Assembly: GCA_964467175.1 (NCBI GenBank)
Contig: CAYXNY010000038.1
Coordinates: forward strand, 1 to 55,129
Reading direction: 5' to 3'
Length of the DNA stretch: 55,129 nucleotides
Origin: JAWAFD01 sp964467175
Lineage (GTDB): Archaea > Micrarchaeota > Micrarchaeia > Anstonellales > J096
Shown here: piece after piece, positions 53,526 through 55,129 of the stretch
How positions within the stretch are numbered: position 1 is the first letter of the stretch
How the letters are laid out: the number at the start of each line of letters is the position of its first letter
Program-made: the position numbers and the translations under genes
Notes under the pieces: model-generated
Database searches by the model: none
What the model saw: only the letters and a program-made list of their open reading frames with translations
What the model was told of the DNA's origin: nothing

Positions 53526-54367
53526 TAAAACCCTTCAATCCTGAGTTTGTATCTTATAGATGTTCCAAAATCTGTTATGGCTGCTCCCTCTTCAACGATT
53601 GATTTATACGGGTCCCTGTCCATCACCTTTCTAACTTTATCCTCAAACCACTTTATCGCGTCAAGCATTCTCATGCCATCGATCTTTCCTCCATCTGCAT
53701 TCTCCATCCAAACGCTTTTTTCTTCTCCGTCAAAATCCTCTGCTCTCGGTAGTTTTAGAATAAATATTTTTTCATCTAAGCCGGTTTTTAATCCGGATTC
53801 TTCTTCAAGCGCTTTAATATTATAAACAAATTCTTCTAGCGATTTTGCCCTATACCCGTTTATCCCCAAAATCAGCTCCTCGTTTTCGCCGATTATCCTT
53901 ACAAAAGCATGGGCCTCTTCTTTAGGTATGTTCTTTTTATCCACTAGCATCGCTACATATATCTCTGCTTTATATCCTTTTTGAACCGCAAGATTTGCCA
54001 TATACGCAGCCCATTCAATACATACACTCTTTTTTGCCCTTCCTTCTATGAAATCCATTATATCGATGTCCACACCAATTTTTTCTGCGTTCTTTATATA
54101 ATATGTTTTTACTCCTTCTTTAAAAGATCCTAATCTTGCCTTTAATTCTTTCCCAATTTCATAAAAGTCCTCAATCTTACCCTCATACCCTAAGCTATTT
54201 GCAAGGGAATCGATCTGCGGGTCTTTATAAATCGTTATCAAATTAGGCTGAGAGTCGTTCGCGTAAGGAAATAGATACTGTTCTACTTTTGTTCCGGCGA
54301 AAAGTTTTGTCGCTAAAAAAAGAGAGGAAACCGCAGTTATCACAAACCCGCATTTTCTAATGCGCAT
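53525..54367 (-). CDS. Exported transglutaminase-like protein C
   Basis: 280 residues. N-terminal signal peptide (MRIRKCGFVITAVSSLFLATKLFA). Cys in KKSVCIEWAAYMANLAVQKG, His in EEAHAFVRIIGENEELILG and ING at the third site. Its DSLANSLGYEG segment matches that of protein A. Family promoter element at 54376-54397. Confidence 0.72.
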   Translation of the reverse strand: MRIRKCGFVITAVSSLFLATKLFAGTKVEQYLFPYANDSQPNLITIYKDPQIDSLANSLGYEGKIEDFYEIGKELKARLGSFKEGVKTYYIKNAEKIGVDIDIMDFIEGRAKKSVCIEWAAYMANLAVQKGYKAEIYVAMLVDKKNIPKEEAHAFVRIIGENEELILGINGYRAKSLEEFVYNIKALEEESGLKTGLDEKIFILKLPRAEDFDGEEKSVWMENADGGKIDGMRMLDAIKWFEDKVRKVMDRDPYKSIVEEGAAITDFGTSIRYKLRIEGF

Positions 54368-54375
54368 GGAATATA

Positions 54376-54397
54376 TTGTGTTAGCAAATGTTTAAAA
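54376..54397 (-). promoter_or_regulatory. Family promoter element of transglutaminase-like C
   Basis: The segment TTGTGTTAGCAAATGTTT (given on + strand) matches 16 of 18 positions of TTATGTTAGTAAATGTTT at 51433-51450, before transglutaminase-like B. The A gene has a looser version (TTATGTAGATAAATATTT, 42009-42026). On the coding strand the element starts with TTTAAA and lies about 10-30 bases before each ATG, so it covers the TATA box and start region of a leaderless promoter. Confidence 0.55.
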
Positions 54398-54447
54398 ATA
54401 TATCAAAATCTTTATTTTGCAAAAATGGAATAATAGATCTACCTATT

Positions 54448-54987
54448 TTAATTCTCCCCCTTTTTTTCCTTCTGAGTTGTCGTTGGAGTTGGGATTGGCG
54501 GCTGCACAGTAGACAAATCAAACAAAGCGCTAAATTGTCCTTCTCCGATGGTAATTCTAAATTTTTTATCATCAAGAAGTTGTGCATTTAAATTAACCGT
54601 CCCTTCTTTTTGTGTGTAAGTAACATTAACTGGTTGGTTAGGACCAGCAGTTACTCCCGGTATCCCTACCTTCATCTCACCCAGTTCAGTCCATGTAATC
54701 TTTGGCTTTAGTTCTTTTTCTTTTTCACCAAGTTTTATATCTAAGCTTCGCCATTTAACTGCACCGTTTTTGTCAACTACCACTATCTCATATGATCGTT
54801 CAAGTGCCCCTGGGTTTTCACTTGTTTTTTTCCAACCCAAGAGCGTTTGCTCTTTCTCTAAGTTATTTCTTACATCCAGTGGCGCAGTACCTGGCTGATC
54901 CCACCCCTTAATTGTATATATTATACTCCCAATTGTGATGGTGTATGCCCCCCCCTTTTCTCCTAAAAGTAAACCCATTTGTGCCAT
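54448..54987 (-). CDS. Beta-rich protein next to transglutaminase-like C, unknown function
   Basis: 179 residues from MAQMGLLLGEKGG (GGTGGGAAT ribosome site; TTTATAAA further upstream). Beta-rich (AYTITIGSIIYTIKG; GTVNLNAQLLDDKKFRITIG) with a Pro/Thr-rich tail (PPIPTPTTTQKEKKG). No signal peptide was found. Same strand as transglutaminase-like C and upstream of it, with 80 bases between. A glycine/threonine-rich beta protein beside each of two transglutaminase-like genes may mark a substrate or partner. Confidence 0.6.
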   Translation of the reverse strand: MAQMGLLLGEKGGAYTITIGSIIYTIKGWDQPGTAPLDVRNNLEKEQTLLGWKKTSENPGALERSYEIVVVDKNGAVKWRSLDIKLGEKEKELKPKITWTELGEMKVGIPGVTAGPNQPVNVTYTQKEGTVNLNAQLLDDKKFRITIGEGQFSALFDLSTVQPPIPTPTTTQKEKKGEN

Positions 54988-55029
54988 ATTCCCACCATTT
55001 TTTATTATGCCCAAACTATTTTATAAACC

Positions 55030-55129
55030 TTATACTTCCAGCCCGATCCTCCTGTACAGCGGTTTATCTTCTTTGTGAAACCGTTTTCTTCTTCTCTTTC
55101 TTTTCCAAAGCAGGTACACAGCAACCCCT
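55030..55129 (-). CDS. C-terminus of a truncated membrane-protein gene
   Basis: The frame runs off the window edge. It reads a short hydrophobic end (GVAVYLLW), a basic stretch (KRKRRRKRFHKED) and ends KPLYRRIGLEV. This is the tail of a membrane protein whose main part lies outside the window. Confidence 0.55.
   Translation of the reverse strand, partial: GVAVYLLWKRKRRRKRFHKEDKPLYRRIGLEV

Overview
The window is archaeal and most likely comes from a small-genome DPANN lineage (Micrarchaeota- or Diapherotrites-like; the phylum cannot be fixed by eye). The evidence is the archaeal ribosomal/RNA polymerase gene order (L34e, Cmk, L14e, Cbf5, S13, S4, S11, RpoD), Alba, ABCE1, HerA, XPF-type nuclease, archaeal TrpRS and ThiI, form III RuBisCO, RtcB, and a 16S rRNA gene that stands alone and ends in an anti-Shine-Dalgarno ATCACCTCC. 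Many genes have a TTTAAA-like TATA element about 20-30 bases before the start codon and look leaderless. Others carry GGTG/GGAGG ribosome sites.

Layout. 1-6.5 kb: translation/transcription operon, split between cbf5 and tRNA-Ser/rps13 by an AT-rich two-gene insert bracketed by 36-base direct repeats. 6.5-9.4 kb: an unknown helical protein, a protein disulfide oxidoreductase and a LonB-type AAA+ protein without its protease domain. 9.4-9.8 kb: GC-rich palindromic intergenic repeats that recur at 30.5 kb. 9.8-23 kb: a regulator pair around palindromic operators, PIN protein, XPF nuclease, beta-CASP hydrolase, kinase, Fic protein, HerA, cyclic-2,3-diphosphoglycerate-synthetase-like protein, antiporter, Alba, ABCE1 and K+ channel. 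23.2-24.9 kb: solitary 16S rRNA with a processing stem and a 45-base intron. 24.9-40 kb: surface lipoprotein, PfkB kinase, intein-containing RtcB, coiled-coil membrane protein, PurSL/PurQ, membrane protein, NFACT-R domain protein, methyltransferase, ThiI and TrpRS. 40-55 kb: PH-domain protein, tRNA-splicing-endonuclease-like subunit, RuBisCO, MarC, CTP synthase, methionine aminopeptidase and NAD(P)HX dehydratase, interleaved with accessory modules: three exported transglutaminase-like proteins, an MNT-HEPN toxin-antitoxin pair, and a DUF4143 ATPase.

The most striking signal is a family of about 45-52-base introns. They sit in the T-loop (site 59/60) of tRNA-Ser, tRNA-Arg and tRNA-Phe and in the V4 region of 16S rRNA, and a related copy lies in the tRNA-Ser anticodon loop. 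The T-loop and 16S copies form bulge-helix-bulge splice motifs, and each has an internal hairpin that competes with the splice structure. The same window encodes the RNA ligase RtcB and a splicing-endonuclease-like subunit that seems to have lost two of its three catalytic residues. A second theme is cassette-like insertion: three accessory modules are each bracketed by direct repeats of 29-47 bases. A third is a set of exported Cys-His transglutaminase-like proteins that share a promoter element.
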